Positions 22,531-32,300 of a stretch of 64,000 nucleotides of DNA are shown piece by piece. The stretch comes from an uncultured Treponema sp. GTDB taxonomy: Bacteria; Spirochaetota; Spirochaetia; Treponematales; Treponemataceae. Each line of letters opens with the position of its first letter. Position 1 is the first letter of the stretch. Below the pieces are notes generated by a model. That model worked only from the letters and a program-made list of their open reading frames with translations, was not told the origin of the DNA and searched no databases. Both the position numbers and the translations under genes were made by a program. The stretch covers positions 1 through 64,000 of the forward strand of contig CALFJF010000051.1 of assembly GCA_937877535.1 (NCBI GenBank), in the 5' to 3' direction.

Positions 22531-23688
22531 CTAGAAAGACTCTGCTTGCGAATCTGACGAAACATCGGTTTCACTTTTTTCCGCTTCTTGCGTTTCGCTC
22601 GGTTTTTCAAGTTGCTCTGGATAAATAGCCTCGCCATCTCTCGTTTTCAGAACTTGACCTGGAAAGATTTCCTCGCGAAGTTGCACTTCAAGCGCGTGCG
22701 TGTACTCAGGATTTTCCGTAAGGTATTTTATGGCATTTTCCTTACCCTGCCCCACTTTTTCATCTCCCCGCGTGTACCACGCACCGCGTTTATCAATAAG
22801 TCCGTGTTTTACCGCAGAATCAAGAAGCGACGCGACTGACGAAACACCTTTTCCGAAATAAATGTCGAGTTCGACTTTCCTAAATGGTGGCGCAACTTTG
22901 TTTTTGACGATTTTCACGCGGACTTGATTTCCAACGGCATCTTCTTCGCCCTTTCCGTCAATCGAACCAATGCGCCGAATTTCCATTCGTATCGTCGAAT
23001 AAAATTTGAGCGCATTTCCACCTGTAGTCGTTTCAGGATTCCCGAACATGACACCGATTTTCATTCGGATTTGATTTATGAACACGATTATGCAACGACT
23101 TTTTCCAACGATTGCCGTCAATTTTCTTAATGCTTGACTCATAAGACGCGCCTGAACGCCCATTACGCTGTCGCCCATCTCGCCTTCGATTTCTTTTTGA
23201 GGAACCAACGCAGCCACGCTGTCCACAACAACGATGTCAACTGCGCCAGAGCGCACAAGTTGCTCGGTAATTTCAAGCGCCTGCTCTCCCGAATCAGGCT
23301 GGCTCACCCAAAGGTTTTCAGTATCAACGCCGAGATTTTTTGCATAAACGGGATCGAGCGCGTGTTCTGCATCAATGAACGCTGCAACTCCGCCCAATTT
23401 TTGAGCCTCTGCAATCGCGTGCAAAGCAAGCGTCGTTTTTCCAGAACTTTCAGGACCGTACATTTCGATGATTCGTCCACGAGGATACCCGCCAACGCCC
23501 AATGCCTCGTCAAGCAAAATCGACCCCGATGGAACGACATCAACGGAATTTGTATCCGCCCGTGCGCCCAAAGTCATAAGCGCACCTGTGCCAAATTGTT
23601 TTTCTATTTGAAGTCTTGCGGCTTCAAGAGCCTTCATTTTCTCACTTTTTGAATCCTCGACTTCACGAACATTTTTTTTCTCTGCCAT
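22531..23688 (-). CDS. recA: Recombinase A
   Basis: RecA forms filaments on single-stranded DNA for homologous recombination and repair. The 385-residue protein has Walker A GPESSGKTTLALHA, IDAEHALDP, Walker B VVVDSVAAL, the DNA-binding loops (EGEMGDSVMGVQARLMSQALRKL and NQIRMKIGVMFGNPETTTGGNALKFYSTIR), and a Ser/Glu-rich acidic tail. The ATG has TTGGAG upstream. No LexA-type box of the GAAC-N4-GTTC kind is visible, but a GGGAAAA...TTTTCCC hairpin lies in the leader. Confidence 0.98.
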   Translation of the reverse strand: MAEKKNVREVEDSKSEKMKALEAARLQIEKQFGTGALMTLGARADTNSVDVVPSGSILLDEALGVGGYPRGRIIEMYGPESSGKTTLALHAIAEAQKLGGVAAFIDAEHALDPVYAKNLGVDTENLWVSQPDSGEQALEITEQLVRSGAVDIVVVDSVAALVPQKEIEGEMGDSVMGVQARLMSQALRKLTAIVGKSRCIIVFINQIRMKIGVMFGNPETTTGGNALKFYSTIRMEIRRIGSIDGKGEEDAVGNQVRVKIVKNKVAPPFRKVELDIYFGKGVSSVASLLDSAVKHGLIDKRGAWYTRGDEKVGQGKENAIKYLTENPEYTHALEVQLREEIFPGQVLKTRDGEAIYPEQLEKPSETQEAEKSETDVSSDSQAESF

Positions 23689-23715
23689 TTTTTTTTCTCC
23701 AAAATGATTTTTTTA

Positions 23716-23734
23716 GGGAAAACTCATTTTTCCC
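23716..23734. promoter_or_regulatory. Inverted repeat in the recA leader
   Basis: GGGAAAA-CTCAT-TTTTCCC lies between the predicted -10 and the recA start codon. It could be an SOS-type operator of unknown class or an RNA hairpin. Confidence 0.45.
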
Positions 23735-23744
23735 ACTCTTAAAA

Positions 23745-23773
23745 AATATGTCGAAACAGGGCTAAAACTGCAA
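23745..23773 (-). promoter_or_regulatory. Possible recA promoter
   Basis: Minus strand: TTGCAG (23773-23768), 17 bases, CATATT (23750-23745). The -10 is weak; the call rests on spacing and on the 119-base gap before recA. Confidence 0.4.
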
Positions 23774-23807
23774 AAATTTTTTATAATTTTTTGTTATAAA
23801 AGAAAAA

Positions 23808-25010
23808 TTACTCGCTCATCTGATTTTTTTCTTGAATCACACTTTGATTTCTCAAATGAACGGCGTACTGTTTTTCTTCAAGCGAGATTTTTTGCCGACC
23901 GTCTTTTGAAACGGAAATTCGAGCAAGCACATCAAGCGTTCTGTCGCCAGTAATCGGCTCTCCTGGAATGTCGCGGAAAGTCATGTCAAACATTCCAAAC
24001 ATTTGAACTTCGTCCTCGTCGCTGACAAAAAAAGTGCATTTGTAAACGCCGTCTTCAACGCGCGGATTGTAAAGCCTACCAAGCCAGCGAACCCAACAGC
24101 CGTCATAAAGCGAAGGATTTTGACGAACGCGCTCACACGAAAAATTATCGAGGAGCGTACTGAAAACAGGTTCGTTTGCTTTGTCCGAATCAAGCGCGTC
24201 AAGAAGCGTTTTTACCTTGATTTTCAAGGATTCAGAAACAGCAGGCGACAAAAGCAATCGATTTGCCTCAAAGCGAGCCATATTCGTCCTTCGGAGCGTG
24301 CCGTCAGAGCCTGCGCTTTCGGTAGCAAAATTGTACGCCGCACGATAACTTTTTTCGATTTCCTTTTCAGAAACGGGAAGCCCCTCTTCAACGCTTCCAG
24401 AAAAATCCATGTCTTTCAAAGAATCAAGCCGAACAGCATAATCGTCCGCGCTCAAAACCGAAGTCGAAGAAGAAAATCGAATTTCCGTGGGACGAAACTT
24501 TGAAATCAAAGGCGAAACAAAAGAAAGCGAAAAAATCACGCACAAAAAAAGCACAAGAAGTCCGCCCAAACCAAAAACGAGCGACGGATTCAAACCGAGC
24601 GGAGGATAAAATCGCTTGAGCGCATTTGACTCAACAAGTCTAAGAATTTCTTCGGGTTTTCCTTTTTCGCGGATAAAAGAAAGAGCGCGTTTTGCAGTTT
24701 TGTTTTTAGGGTCAGATTCTTGAACATCAAGGTAATATTGAACCGCCCGCGCCGTATCTCCAACGCGAAGAAACAAAACTGCCTGCCCCAAAAGCAACTG
24801 CGGATCTGTAACGTTGTATCGCCGCGCAATCTGAAAATAACGATTTGCGGTTCCAAATTCATTCAAATAAAGGCAGGCAAGTCCACCAGTCAAATAATAG
24901 TTAAAACTTTCCCGATAAAGGTCAGCGGAATTTTCCAAAACGCGCAAACATTCAAGAAATTTTCTTCGGGAAAGGAGCGAAAGCGCACGCTCAAGCGGTA
25001 ATTTTTTCAC
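23808..25010 (-). CDS. TPR protein with one transmembrane helix, unknown function
   Basis: A 400-residue protein. Residues 1-125 form TPR-like helices on the cytoplasmic side (YYLTGGLACLYLNEFGTANRYFQIARRY, PQLLLGQAVLFLRVGDTARAVQYYLDV). A single membrane helix is near 148-172 (SLVFGLGGLLVLFLCVIFSLSFVS), and about 225 residues outside have no recognised domain. The GTG start directly follows the TAA of the previous gene and has AGGAG 10 bases upstream. With the two genes before it, it forms a trio of exported or TPR proteins between rpe and recA. Function unknown; a scaffold at the inner membrane is plausible. Confidence 0.75.
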   Translation of the reverse strand: MKKLPLERALSLLSRRKFLECLRVLENSADLYRESFNYYLTGGLACLYLNEFGTANRYFQIARRYNVTDPQLLLGQAVLFLRVGDTARAVQYYLDVQESDPKNKTAKRALSFIREKGKPEEILRLVESNALKRFYPPLGLNPSLVFGLGGLLVLFLCVIFSLSFVSPLISKFRPTEIRFSSSTSVLSADDYAVRLDSLKDMDFSGSVEEGLPVSEKEIEKSYRAAYNFATESAGSDGTLRRTNMARFEANRLLLSPAVSESLKIKVKTLLDALDSDKANEPVFSTLLDNFSCERVRQNPSLYDGCWVRWLGRLYNPRVEDGVYKCTFFVSDEDEVQMFGMFDMTFRDIPGEPITGDRTLDVLARISVSKDGRQKISLEEKQYAVHLRNQSVIQEKNQMSE

Positions 25011-26219
25011 TTACTTTCGCTCCTGTCTCAATTTTTCAAGAATCGCGTCGAGTTCAGCATTGAGCCGCACAATTTCATCTCGGTCAATAGGACTTTCAGA
25101 GCCTGACCGAAGCGAGTTTATTCTGTCGATGAGTGCTTGCACATACGCGGGGTCTAATTGATAATCCCGCAGATTTGAAACGTCAAAATCTGCGCCTTGA
25201 TTTTCTTCCGTTTCATCTTCTTCTGCTTCTTGCAACGGAGGATTTGGAGCAGAAACAGGAACGGGCAAAGGCTCGTTGTTTTTTGGAGAGGGCGCGTTGT
25301 TTTCACGCGCGTTTTCCTCATCGTCCTCGTTTTTTGGAGCAGGAACGTCAATGTAGCGAATGATTGTCCGCTCGCCGCGCTTTAATCCGCCCGCGCTCAC
25401 AAAAAATGAAAGCGTTTTTTCTTCCCCATTTTCAAGGACGATTCCGTCCCAAGAAAACGCAATGGAAGAATTCAAATAAGACGACGCACTTGAAAAACTC
25501 CGTCCTTTTTCGCTCCGAACTTCGTTGCTTCGTGAGATTTCTCGCAAAAGAACATCGCGATTTGCCATTGTAGAACTCGTCGGAAAATCAGAAAACGAAA
25601 ATCCCAAAAAAACAGTTCCGTCCAACGAGCGAAGTCCCGTTTCTTTTTTCAATTCGTAAGAAGAAAGTTGGTATTCAGATTTGAATTCTGTGCCAGCCGC
25701 GCTGTCAAATTGAATAGAGGCGTTGTCGCCCAAAACGGTGTCAAAAAAAGTTCTCGCAGAAAATTGTTGCCGTTCTCCAGAAAGATTTTTTATGGAAAAA
25801 TCCGCGCGAATGCACGAAGGCGCGTCGCCATTTGCGTTTATCGCCCAAATCGAATCGGTTTCCGCCTTCCGAAACAAAATCGAAGACGAAAAATGCTTTG
25901 GAGACGAAAAGGTTAACTCGCACCGCTCTTCGTTTCCGCTGATTTCAATTTTTACGCCCGCAGCCGTTGAGCGAAACTCCCGTTTTCCAACAAAAACCGA
26001 CAAAAACGACGGCGACGTTTCAGATTCTGCAAGCAAAGCACGACTTGAGCCGCCTTCGAGTGGCACGCGGTAAAACTGCACGATTCCTTTTTTTCCGATT
26101 TCAGCGCGAATTTCTCCACTCGAAACTCCAAATGAAGAAGGAGCGGCAAACGCTCCACAGTGAAGCGCAAACGTGCCAAACGCCACCGACATTATTATGG
26201 AAAGTTTTTTCTTAAACAC
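25011..26219 (-). CDS. Exported protein of unknown function
   Basis: A 402-residue protein with a signal peptide (MFKKKLSIIMSVAFGTFALHCGAFA, cleavage before APSS; ALHC could instead be a weak lipobox). The middle region is beta-rich and resembles a sugar-binding or beta-sandwich fold only loosely. The C-terminal third is a low-complexity linker rich in Pro, Asn and Glu (about 300-350). A coiled-coil segment follows (YVQALIDRINSLRSG... IVRLNAELDAILEKLRQERK). The start is a GTG with GGAGG 4 bases upstream. It sits between two TPR proteins and ends adjacent to the next start, so the three are one transcription unit. Confidence 0.7.
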   Translation of the reverse strand: MFKKKLSIIMSVAFGTFALHCGAFAAPSSFGVSSGEIRAEIGKKGIVQFYRVPLEGGSSRALLAESETSPSFLSVFVGKREFRSTAAGVKIEISGNEERCELTFSSPKHFSSSILFRKAETDSIWAINANGDAPSCIRADFSIKNLSGERQQFSARTFFDTVLGDNASIQFDSAAGTEFKSEYQLSSYELKKETGLRSLDGTVFLGFSFSDFPTSSTMANRDVLLREISRSNEVRSEKGRSFSSASSYLNSSIAFSWDGIVLENGEEKTLSFFVSAGGLKRGERTIIRYIDVPAPKNEDDEENARENNAPSPKNNEPLPVPVSAPNPPLQEAEEDETEENQGADFDVSNLRDYQLDPAYVQALIDRINSLRSGSESPIDRDEIVRLNAELDAILEKLRQERK

Positions 26220-26235
26220 ACCGCCTCCATAACGC

Positions 26236-27426
26236 CTATTTTGCGTTAATGAACTGCCGCTCGTCCATCATCTGCTGGATTCTTCGAGCCTTTCTTCTAA
26301 GCCCTTCGAGAGCTTTTTCGTATTCTTCGTCGCTCAAATCATCGCCCTCGCCACTGCCCTCTTCAAAACCCGCGTTTGTTGCACTAGCCCCCGAATTTCC
26401 ACCAGAAGCATCCGAGCCAAAAGAAGAAGCGTCGTTTGCATTGGAAGTGTTTTCGGAACTGCCGTTTACACTTTCTGTTGTGCTCACCCCTGCCGCTTGC
26501 GCATTTGAAGACGCGACTTCATTAGGCGACGAATAAGAGGCATTTACCAACGCCACGCCCTCAGCTCCCTCGTTTTTTGGCTCTTCGCTAGGATTAAACG
26601 CAAACTCATCTGGAACGAATGCACGCTCTTCATCGCCCGTCGCGCCACCAAAAGCACTTGACGCACGAATAGAGGCAAGTTCCCGTTCGAGTGCGTCAGC
26701 GCGGTCTTTTTCTTCGGAAAGTTGCCGTCTTATTCCGATTTTATCTTCCGCCTGATACTGCCGAAGTTGCCGCTCGTAATCTTCCCGCGTTGAAAGATTT
26801 TCCTCGCCAGTTACTTTCAAAAGGTATAGGAGTTTTTCTTCTCGCTCACGCCGCGCAATTTCTTCAAGTCGAGAGCGAGCCTCTGGAGCAATTTCGCTTT
26901 CAGGATACGAGTTTACAACGCGAGAATACAACGCCCGCGCAGTCTGAAAGTCGTAATCCGAAAGAAACGCCTCCGCCATCCAAAAAAGCGCGTCTGGATA
27001 GAGTTCGTGGTCTGGAAAACGATGGCAAAAATCGGAAAGAACAAGCACCGCCCGCTCTATTCGACCAAGTTGACCGAGCAGTTTTCCGCTCGAAAACAAA
27101 ACGAGCGGAAGATAGCGACTTGCGTCATAAATGCGCAAAAAATCTTCGCAATCGGAAAGCGCGAGTTCTTTTTCCCCAGCATTCATTTCGCTCCGAATCA
27201 AAAGGAACATCGTGTCTTCATCTGCTCCGCCCGAAACAGAAGTCGCTCGCTTTAGATACAACGCCGCGCTTTGAAAATCCCCGTCGCGATAAGCAGAAAG
27301 CCCTCGCGACAAATCGGTTTCCACTTTTCCAAAAGAAGCGGCAAAAAAAGGCGCACCTCCAAAGAAAAAAATGGAAAAAATCGCTGACACTGTTTTGATT
27401 CTATTTTTCACTATTTTGATTCCCAT
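26236..27426 (-). CDS. Exported TPR protein, unknown function
   Basis: A 396-residue protein with a signal peptide (hydrophobic TVSAIFSIFFFGGAPFFAA). Several TPR-like repeats span about 35-190 (GLSAYRDGDFQSAALYLKRA, DALFWMAEAFLSDYDFQTARALYSRVV). A coiled coil at about 195-250, a long Ser/Asn/Ala/Gly-rich linker (about 285-360) and a short charged helix at the end follow. The TPR block resembles YbgF/CpoB-type periplasmic proteins. The ATG at 27426 overlaps rpe by 16 bases; a GTG at 27411, overlapping the rpe stop by one base, is an alternative start that leaves a cleaner signal peptide. Confidence 0.72.
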   Translation of the reverse strand: MGIKIVKNRIKTVSAIFSIFFFGGAPFFAASFGKVETDLSRGLSAYRDGDFQSAALYLKRATSVSGGADEDTMFLLIRSEMNAGEKELALSDCEDFLRIYDASRYLPLVLFSSGKLLGQLGRIERAVLVLSDFCHRFPDHELYPDALFWMAEAFLSDYDFQTARALYSRVVNSYPESEIAPEARSRLEEIARREREEKLLYLLKVTGEENLSTREDYERQLRQYQAEDKIGIRRQLSEEKDRADALERELASIRASSAFGGATGDEERAFVPDEFAFNPSEEPKNEGAEGVALVNASYSSPNEVASSNAQAAGVSTTESVNGSSENTSNANDASSFGSDASGGNSGASATNAGFEEGSGEGDDLSDEEYEKALEGLRRKARRIQQMMDERQFINAK

Positions 27427-28046
27427 TTCAAAGCACCTGAAAAAAATGCCGAGCCAGAAACCGCAATATCCGCGCCCTCAAAAAATACTTGCTCAATATT
27501 CTGCTGATTCACCCCGCCGTCAACAGAAATCAAAAACGAAAGCCCTTTCTCAAAACGGATTTGGTCAAGAGCAGACACTTTTTTTATACACGACGGAATG
27601 AGTTTTTGCCCACCAAAACCTGGGTTCACACTCATAACGAGCGCAACGTCGATTTCTGGCAACAGTTCTTCAAGCATACAAATTGGAGTTGACGGAACAA
27701 TCGCAATTCCTGCTTTTTTTCCAAGCGAGTGGATTTTTTCTACATTTCTATGAGCGTGCACACAAGACTCAAGATGAAAAGTAATCAAATCAGCCCCCGC
27801 TTCAGCAAAAGACTCAAACTGCTCTTCGGGTTTTTCAACCATAAGATGCACATCAAATTGTAGGTTTGTCAAAGGTCTAATAGAACGAAGAACAGTTTGC
27901 CCATAAGTAATTTCGGGAACAAAACGCCCGTCCATAATATCCAAATGAACATATTTACAACCAGAAACCTCAATTTTTTCAATAGCGGTGGCAAGATTTG
28001 AAAAATCGGCGGAAAGCAATGATGGAGCAAGGAATGTACTTTTCAT
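27411..28046 (-). CDS. rpe: Ribulose-phosphate 3-epimerase
   Basis: Rpe interconverts ribulose-5-phosphate and xylulose-5-phosphate in the pentose phosphate pathway. The 211-residue TIM barrel shows LAPSLLSADFSNL, VHLDIMDGRFVPEITYG (metal ligands), VHLMVEKPEEQF, VMSVNPGFGGQ and SVDGGVN, all standard. Its promoter puts the -10 nine bases before the ATG. It heads the minus-strand run of exported and TPR genes. Confidence 0.96.
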   Translation of the reverse strand: MKSTFLAPSLLSADFSNLATAIEKIEVSGCKYVHLDIMDGRFVPEITYGQTVLRSIRPLTNLQFDVHLMVEKPEEQFESFAEAGADLITFHLESCVHAHRNVEKIHSLGKKAGIAIVPSTPICMLEELLPEIDVALVMSVNPGFGGQKLIPSCIKKVSALDQIRFEKGLSFLISVDGGVNQQNIEQVFFEGADIAVSGSAFFSGALKWESK

Positions 28047-28055
28047 TATGCGCCG

Positions 28056-28084
28056 ATTTTACCGAAATAACGATTCGTTGTAAA
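28056..28084 (-). promoter_or_regulatory. Predicted rpe promoter
   Basis: Minus strand: TTTACA (28084-28079), 17 bases, TAAAAT (28061-28056). The ATG at 28046 is 9 bases further, so the mRNA should be leaderless or nearly so. Confidence 0.6.
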
Positions 28085-28124
28085 TATCGACTAAAAAAAA
28101 TCAAAAAAAAAGGCAATAAATATA

Positions 28125-28153
28125 TTGACAGAACAAAAGTCCAACTGTAGAAT
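28125..28153 (+). promoter_or_regulatory. Predicted upstream promoter P1 of the TPR-greA unit
   Basis: TTGACA (28125-28130), 17 bases, TAGAAT (28148-28153). A strong match to the sigma-70 consensus. Confidence 0.7.
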
Positions 28154-28191
28154 CTTTGACCTTTTAATTCTAAGAAATTTCTTCACTTTTA

Positions 28192-28220
28192 TTGACTAAA
28201 CCCCTCTTCTTCTCTAAAAT
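28192..28220 (+). promoter_or_regulatory. Predicted downstream promoter P2 of the TPR-greA unit
   Basis: TTGACT (28192-28197), 17 bases, TAAAAT (28215-28220). It would start near 28227, only about 6 bases before the ATG at 28233. P1 and P2 form a tandem pair 67 bases apart. Confidence 0.65.
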
Positions 28221-28232
28221 AGAAAAATCAAT

Positions 28233-29243
28233 ATGAGTAACCAATCTGTAGACACCGAACTCAAAAATGCCTACGCCCTCATCGAAGAGGGAAAAATGGC
28301 AGATGCATCTCAAATCCTTTACGACGCAATAGAGTTAGACCTTGAAAACGAGGAATTGTATTTTGCGTATTGGTGTTGCGATTTTTGGGGAAAGAGCATT
28401 GAAACAGTCGCAAATGGAACGGAACTCGAAAAAGGAAATAAGATTTTTTCGCGCTGGGTTGATTTTATTGAATTGCTCGAAAGAAACGAAAAATCTGAAA
28501 AAACGAGCGAAAAAGAAAAAAAGAAAAAAATTCGCGCAAATCCAAAAACGATGTACGCAACAAAGCGTGGCGTTTTTTCGTTTGCGCTGGATTGTTTTTT
28601 GAAGCAAAAAGAGCATATTCAAAACGACCAATCCGTTGCGGTTTCAACAAAGGCTGAACTTTTTTTGAAAATCGGCATTTGTTACAAAGAATTGGGAGAA
28701 TACAACAAGGCAATCGGTTATTTGCAAGACGCAAATGTCATTCTTCCATCTTCGTCTCCGATTTGGGCGCAAGTGGCGGATTGCCTTGCACTTTCTGGCG
28801 AAGAAAAACAAGCAAAACTTCATTTTAGAGAAGCGTTTTTCTTTGATGCGCAAAAAATCGAATTGGCTTTTTTGGAATCCGAGATGATTCAAGCGGTCAT
28901 CAAAAAAGCCAAAACGAGAAATTGCACAAAAAGCGAACTTTTGGAGTGGATTCCCGTTTACGGGGAACTTACATACGTGTTCAACATAAAGCACGGGTTA
29001 TCATCTCAAGCGGTAACAAAACTTGAGAGAGACATAGCGGATAAAGAAATCGCTATGAAGGACCCTGCAAATAGCACACAAATGCTCACTCCAAAGTTAA
29101 TAAATATGTGTTTTAGAATTATAGACCATTATGAACGAAGTACGGATGCTGGAGCCGCACAAAAAAGTCTTGAATATCAATGGCGAATAAAAGGCTACAG
29201 CGAGGAAATATATAACCTTTACACAGCATCAAGAAAAGTGTAA
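28233..29243 (+). CDS. Cytoplasmic TPR protein of unknown function
   Basis: A 336-residue protein with no signal peptide. TPR-like pairs occur at about 8-40 (KNAYALIEEGKMADASQILYDAIEL) and 140-200 (AELFLKIGICYKELGEYNKAIGYLQDANVILP, IWAQVADCLALSGEEKQAKLHFREAF). A Lys/Glu-rich segment at about 85-105 separates them. It stands 93 bases before the long TPR-GreA gene on the same strand and has two tandem promoters. The pairing suggests a shared role, possibly with RNA polymerase, but that is only inference from position. Confidence 0.7.
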   Translation: MSNQSVDTELKNAYALIEEGKMADASQILYDAIELDLENEELYFAYWCCDFWGKSIETVANGTELEKGNKIFSRWVDFIELLERNEKSEKTSEKEKKKKIRANPKTMYATKRGVFSFALDCFLKQKEHIQNDQSVAVSTKAELFLKIGICYKELGEYNKAIGYLQDANVILPSSSPIWAQVADCLALSGEEKQAKLHFREAFFFDAQKIELAFLESEMIQAVIKKAKTRNCTKSELLEWIPVYGELTYVFNIKHGLSSQAVTKLERDIADKEIAMKDPANSTQMLTPKLINMCFRIIDHYERSTDAGAAQKSLEYQWRIKGYSEEIYNLYTASRKV

Positions 29244-29336
29244 ATGATATACACAGTATATGATAAAAGTTAAAAATCAGACGGAAACGTCAAAACGATA
29301 AAACGATAAAACGAAAACAAACACTAGGAGAAAACG

Positions 29337-32300
29337 ATGTCAGAAACAAAAGAACTTTCGCCAGAAGCGATAATCGAAACAGTCAGAGAAAAACTAAAAG
29401 AAGAACATTTTACTAGTGCGACAATACGGGATTATACGAACAAAAACATAACAACCCTTGCGTCACTTGTGGATAACGCACGAGAATCTGGAATTGAAGA
29501 CGAACTCAAACAGATTTGCGATGAACATCTTTCGCATGACAAAGACAGCATTATTGCAAGTTACATCTCTGGAATGCTCGCACTCGCCTCTGGGTCGCTT
29601 GACACGTCGCCACTCGAATGGCTCGTGGACACATTCTTGAATCACCGAAAAATGCAAGTCGTAGAAGGAATATGCGAAGCGATTTTGAGACAGGACGAGA
29701 AAAACACGTTTGCTCTTCGGACGCTCGTAACGTGCTACAACGAGGGCGGTTCTGACAAACAAGACGCGCTCATTGATGTATACAAAAAACTTGTTAGCGC
29801 GGACTCAAGCGATGCTTCAAGCGCAAAAGTTCTCGCCACTTACTACGAGAAAAAAAGCGCGGAAAAAAGAACGGCAGCAGAGGCAGAAAGCGACGAAACA
29901 AAGAAAAACGCGCTTCTTTCAGAATCGGCAGACGCAACGGAAAGCGCTATTGGATACTATAAAAAGGCTATTTATAGTTATATTCCGCAAAGGAATTATT
30001 CTGAAGTTTCTGACATTTGGAACAAACTTGTATCTCTCATTCCTGAGAAAATCGACGTTTTCTACGCGCTCCAACGGAAAATTGCAAAAGCGTACAGTGC
30101 GGAAAAATCATCAACGCTTCTTATGACGCTTTACAATCATTACAAGGAAAATGCGCGCGGAAATGAGCAAAAAAACATTGCGCCAAAAAAGGAATTGTGG
30201 GACACGGCAATAGAAATTCTCAAAAAATGCCTTTCGATTGACTCGCAAGATAGTTGGGCACGAAGAGAACTCGCTGACTGCTATTCAAATAAATACAAAA
30301 ATCACGGGCGAATTGACGAGTATATTCGCGAAAGTGGCATTTCTCAAAGTTACAGAAATATTTTTGACGCAATCAGTGATTTTGAAAAGCACATCGCCTT
30401 TGACGAGAAGAATTACGTCTACCATAAAACATGGGGAGTCGGAATTATCGCAAAAATTATGGAAAGCGACGCGGACAAGCCAGAAACGCTCCGCATTCAT
30501 TTTGGAAAAAAATACGGTCTTCGCGACATTTCTCTCAAAATGGCGGTGGAATGTTTGCAACCGCTCGACAAAAACCACATTTGGGTTCTCAAAGCACTCT
30601 TTAATCGCGACACGCTTTCTGAAATTGTGAAGAGCGACAAAAGCATTCCTGTGGAAAAATTGCCAAAGAAAAAGGACGGTTCTGTTGTTGACGCGATGAC
30701 GGGACTTTTGAAAACGGACGGACAGGAAGAAGCCGACAGCGGAATTGTCTGGATGCTCAAAACGGTCATCAAAAGTTTTTCAAACAGTTGCGATATTAAA
30801 AAAATCAAGGCGGAACTTGTGCCGTCGATTCTCTCGCCTTCGGAGTGGACAACTTGGAACACAAAGGCAAAGCGAATTCTTGAAAACAACAGCGAGTTTA
30901 GCGTAAATCCAAACGGCTCAAATGAATGGATGGTGCGAGAAAAAGACGAAATCACACAAGAAGAAAAACTGTCAAACGAGTTTAAGTCGCAAAAGCAATT
31001 TTTCCCGCGTGTTGACATTCTTATGAAGTTTGTTGCAAGCGGTTCTGACACGGAAACGGAGCAATTCCTCGACATGAAGAATTACTTTGCAAGTTACATA
31101 AAATCGTATACAAACGCTTACGAGGATATGCACATAACTGAACAACTTATGGCTTCATACCTCATAATCAGAAAAATCGACCCGTATTTCCTCAAACTCA
31201 ATTCGGAGCAAATCAGTTTTGAAAAATTGTACCGAAAACTCGAAAAGCAGCACGAGGAAAACAAGGCTCTTTTGGGACCGCGTGAAATGTACGCTTCGCT
31301 CAAAGACACAAAAAATACAACGCTCAAAGACGATTTTTTGCTTGCCGTGGGGCAACTCAAAGATTGGACGGAGCAATACATTTTGCTTTTCCCCGTTGTT
31401 TTGAAACGGGAAATGGTCAAAACGTTCTTGGACAACGGCGAAACGGAAAAACTGCAATCGCTTGCAAAAAATGCGTTTGACGATTGGCGCAATTTCCGAG
31501 ACACAGTTTATTTTCTCTTTGATGAATGTAGAAAAGACGAGTGGTTTACAGAAATCGGCATTCCGCTTCAAAAGCAACTTATCGCGCTTGTAAACATCGT
31601 TTCGCAGGCGTTCAAAGCGATTGACAATCACGTAAATGCCACCGAAAACAAAAAAATCATCTCAAATATCACAAAACTCATTTTTGAGCCTTTGAAAGGC
31701 GAGTCGGAAAGCATTTACGAAGGCTTTATGAGGACAAAGTTTGAGGAAAACGACCGCGACACGGTATTGCATATGTTTACGCTCGTGGACGATATTCAAA
31801 AACTCGATGCCTCGATTGCAAGAAAACTCCGAAGAAAAATCCTCGAATGGTATCCTGGCTATCAGTTCCATTTGGCAGAAGAAAAAACGACGCAAGTTCA
31901 CGGAATGCTCGTTACAAAGGCAAAACTCGACGAAAAACGACTCCTCGAAGAGAAAATGCGAACTACGGACACGCAAGAAATTGCAAAGGAAGTTGGAGAA
32001 GCAAAGGAAAAAGGCGACCTCAAAGAAAATGCCGAATATATCGAGGCAAAGAAAGCGCAACAAAAACTCGCTCACGATTTGAAGCGACTGCAAGAAGAAA
32101 TCGCCAGAGCGGTTTTGTTCGACCCCACAACGGCAACAAACGCATTTGTGTCATTTGGCACAGTTGTTACGCTTTCTGTCAAAGGCAGCGACAAAGAAGA
32201 GGTTTACACGATTCTCGGTCCGTGGGAAAGTGCTCCAGAGCGCGGGATTATTTCCTATATGTCGCCGTTTGGAACAAACCTTCTTGACAAAAAAGTCGGC

